Source: UBA11540 sp003445125 (GTDB lineage Bacteria > Bacillota > Clostridia > Oscillospirales > Ruminococcaceae). From it: a stretch of DNA of 7,000 nucleotides. The notes beneath the pieces were generated by a model. It did not search any database, had not been told where the DNA came from, and saw only the letters and a list, made by a program, of their open reading frames with translations. The stretch lies in the NCBI GenBank assembly GCA_937899435.1, contig CALBQG010000005.1:1-7000 (forward strand), read 5' to 3'. This document shows, in pieces, positions 5,555-7,000 of the stretch; the stretch's first letter is position 1, and each line of letters opens with the position of its first letter. The position numbers were made by a program, and so were the translations under genes.

Positions 5555-6707
5555 TTGGTGTAACCTCCTTTCCCAATTCTGAAACTTCCGCGTATTCCTT
5601 GCGGATATAATACTTCTCGCCGCCCTCAACGTGCGCCATGTTCCAAACGTCCATAACGCCGTTGCGGTTCAGCAAGCCGCGGTCAAATAACTGTGTGCTG
5701 ATATTCAGCTTCGTTTGATTGCTTGCGTATTGTAAGCGGTTCGCGGTAAACGTGATCGCGTTCCCGAAGGACAATTCCCGCGCCGTGTACGTCATATTCG
5801 ACATAACAAGCGAAAGCTGGATCGCGAAAGGCTCGATCTTGCCTTCGTAATACGCGTTCCATTCGTCCTCCGTGTATTTGTTTTGCAGAATGCCCGCGTT
5901 CGTGCCGAAGTAGTTAAACACGTTTTCATTGATCTGCGCCATCTGCGCGGCGTTGACCGTGAACGGCTTGCTTTCGATCGGCTTCACGTCAGCAAACTTC
6001 GCGTCGTAGATCACCATTCCGGACTGATTTTCCGCCGAAAGGTTATCCGCCGTGAAGCGCTTGCGCTCCTTCGTGATGTCCTCCGGCTTCAACATATTTG
6101 CAACCTTCGCCAAGAAGCGAATAGAAGCCGAATTTTTAACGCCGTTGATAATGCCTTGATTTTGCGTGTGGATCAACTGCATTGTAGGACGAAGCGCGGC
6201 GTTACTCTCGCCGAAGAAATCGTCGGTATACTGAAACTGTGTCATTACGCCGACGCGTTCAAACTCGATCGCGGCTTTCTGCCCGCTCCCGAACGTATAA
6301 CGCAAAAACGGCGCGCCGTTGTACTCGACAACTTCGCACCGTTGAGGAAGCAGGGGATAATACCCGATCAGCCCGCCGAATTCATCTTCGATCGGGACGA
6401 TGAAGCAAGTATTATTCACCGAAAGGATCGTCGCGATCCTGTAAATGAACTTCGATGTATCCATGAACGGATTAGGCTTGAACTGCAACGTCCGTTCAAG
6501 GTTCTTTTGCGCCGTGCCGCTGATCTCCGGTTTCAGCTTTGAAGCGAAGGACGCGAACGAATGTATCGCCGCGCGCGTAAGCTCCATTTCGTAAATACTT
6601 TCCGGCGCGTTGCTGAAAACGGGCGTGTACCCGTTTAGCATTTTGAAATAGCCTTCCGCCTTCAAGTCGGCTTTCGGCTTCCGGAAGATAGTTTCAAAAA
6701 CTCCCAT
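5475..6707 (-). CDS. Phage portal protein, HK97 gp3 family
   Basis: This protein forms the dodecameric ring at one capsid vertex through which terminase pumps DNA and on which the connectors assemble. From the chosen start it is 410 residues, a normal size for HK97-type portals. It opens MGVFETIFRKPKAD. SIYEMELTRAAIHSFASFASKL (about 37-58) and LQFKPNPFMDTSKFIYRIA (74-92), with the family Pro-Asn-Pro and downstream Phe, are the hallmark segments. LSVNNTCFIVP follows, and later come the stem and crown helices around YTEDEWNAYYEGKIEPFAIQLSLVMSN. The C-terminus is a flexible acidic Gly/Pro tail (DEGSGVPNNDPAAIDPDGGGEAN) whose codons overlap the protease start. The ATG at 6707 has GGGGTGAT 7 nt upstream. 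A GTG at 6719 overlapping the terminase stop would add four residues (MINN), but that GTG is itself part of the ribosome-binding site, so it is less likely. Confidence 0.93.
   Translation of the reverse strand: MGVFETIFRKPKADLKAEGYFKMLNGYTPVFSNAPESIYEMELTRAAIHSFASFASKLKPEISGTAQKNLERTLQFKPNPFMDTSKFIYRIATILSVNNTCFIVPIEDEFGGLIGYYPLLPQRCEVVEYNGAPFLRYTFGSGQKAAIEFERVGVMTQFQYTDDFFGESNAALRPTMQLIHTQNQGIINGVKNSASIRFLAKVANMLKPEDITKERKRFTADNLSAENQSGMVIYDAKFADVKPIESKPFTVNAAQMAQINENVFNYFGTNAGILQNKYTEDEWNAYYEGKIEPFAIQLSLVMSNMTYTARELSFGNAITFTANRLQYASNQTKLNISTQLFDRGLLNRNGVMDVWNMAHVEGGEKYYIRKEYAEVSELGKEVTPNAKDEGSGVPNNDPAAIDPDGGGEAN
5564..5571 (-). promoter_or_regulatory. Shine-Dalgarno AAAGGAGG deciding the protease start
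   Basis: AAAGGAGG lies 9 nt before the ATG at 5554 and inside the 3' end of the portal gene. It is the strongest ribosome-binding site near any candidate protease start, which argues for a real 80-nt overlap rather than a later start. Confidence 0.8.
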
Positions 6708-6714
6708 GTTGTTT

Positions 6715-6722
6715 ATCACCCC
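6715..6722 (-). promoter_or_regulatory. Shine-Dalgarno GGGGTGAT deciding the portal start
   Basis: GGGGTGAT differs by one base from the consensus GGAGGTGAT segment and ends 7 nt before the ATG at 6707. It contains both the TGA stop of the terminase gene and the alternative GTG at 6719, which favours the ATG. Confidence 0.65.
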
Positions 6723-7000
6723 GCATTTTTGAGCATTTCGCCGATTTCGTTATAATATTTCTGCCGCACGGTCAGCGCGTCGATCACGGAAACGAAGCCG
6801 TCAATTCGCGCCCGCTGTTCGATCTTCACGGGACGGAACTTCCGCGTTTCCATATTGTGCTTCAATGCGACGTTGAGGAAGTGCGCTTTCAACAAGTTAT
6901 TTTCAGCAATCTTGAAATTGCCATCCTTGATAACGCCTTCAAACTCACGGATCACGGGCGCAAGGTTTTCGCCCTGCCATACGTCGTCCGTCTGCCAGCA
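6716..7000 (-). CDS. Terminase large subunit, C-terminal 94 residues (cut by right edge)
   Basis: The large terminase subunit is the packaging motor and nuclease that cuts concatemeric DNA and drives it through the portal. Only the C-terminus is visible. The frame is open from base 7000, reading CWQTDDVWQGENLAPVIREF, so the gene starts outside the window. A GTG at 6953-6955 is merely an internal Val codon. The WQG-x-x-LAPVI-x-EFE segment, a later phrase LKAHFLNVALK, and the closing RIDGFVSVIDALTVRQKYY match the C-terminal ends of Terminase_1-type large subunits, where a late helix with 'IDG--A--DAL' is common. The ATPase motifs and most of the nuclease domain are outside the window. The TGA stop lies 8 nt before the portal ATG. 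Gene order terminase-portal-protease-capsid confirms the call. Confidence 0.9.
   Translation of the reverse strand, partial: CWQTDDVWQGENLAPVIREFEGVIKDGNFKIAENNLLKAHFLNVALKHNMETRKFRPVKIEQRARIDGFVSVIDALTVRQKYYNEIGEMLKNAG

Noticed and set aside
5883..6542. Plus-strand open frame of 219 codons opposite the portal gene
   Set aside because: Arg/Leu/Asp-rich shadow sequence with no domain, antisense to the conserved core of the portal gene.
1..7000. Frequent GATC and CGATCG-like palindromes across the window
   Set aside because: They are scattered within coding sequence and are largely explained by recurrent codon pairs such as GCG ATC; I could not count them against a background model and saw no clustering that would suggest an origin or packaging site.

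Overview
The window is the packaging, head and tail-assembly part of a tailed phage or prophage with an HK97-type head. Every convincing gene lies on the minus strand, so transcription runs from base 7000 towards base 1. The gene order is that of long-tailed (siphovirus-type) phages. Strong AAAGGAGG/GGAGG ribosome-binding sites 7-9 nt before most starts, moderate GC content by eye, and protein types common in Clostridia and Bacilli prophages suggest a Firmicutes (probably clostridial) host. That host is an inference; no bacterial gene is present to confirm it.

Head module (about 7000 to 3116): the C-terminus of the terminase large subunit (cut by the right edge), portal, prohead protease, major capsid protein with an N-terminal coiled-coil scaffold domain, a gp6-like head-tail connector and a head-closure protein. 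Terminase and portal load DNA, the protease matures the capsid shell, and the connectors seal the portal vertex.

Neck and tail module (about 3129 to 1): an HK97 gp10-like protein, a putative tail terminator, the major tail tube protein, a tail assembly chaperone (gpG-like) with a -1 frameshift extension (gpGT-like), and the N-terminal 399 residues of the tape measure protein, cut by the left edge. Junctions are tight: overlaps of 80, 14 and 14 nt, and gaps of 0 to 17 nt. The exception is the 60-nt gap between major tail protein and chaperone.

The most interesting signals flank the chaperone gene. At its 3' end a perfect slippery heptamer, A AAA AAC, is followed after 6 nt by a perfect 10-bp GC-rich hairpin. 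The -1 frame then stays open for 67 codons and stops exactly where the tape measure gene starts. At its 5' end a 9-bp perfect hairpin sits between a strong Shine-Dalgarno sequence and the start codon. Otherwise this is an ordinary, intact structural module. I found no defence, CRISPR, tRNA, integrase or insertion-sequence feature, and no evidence for a wholly new system.
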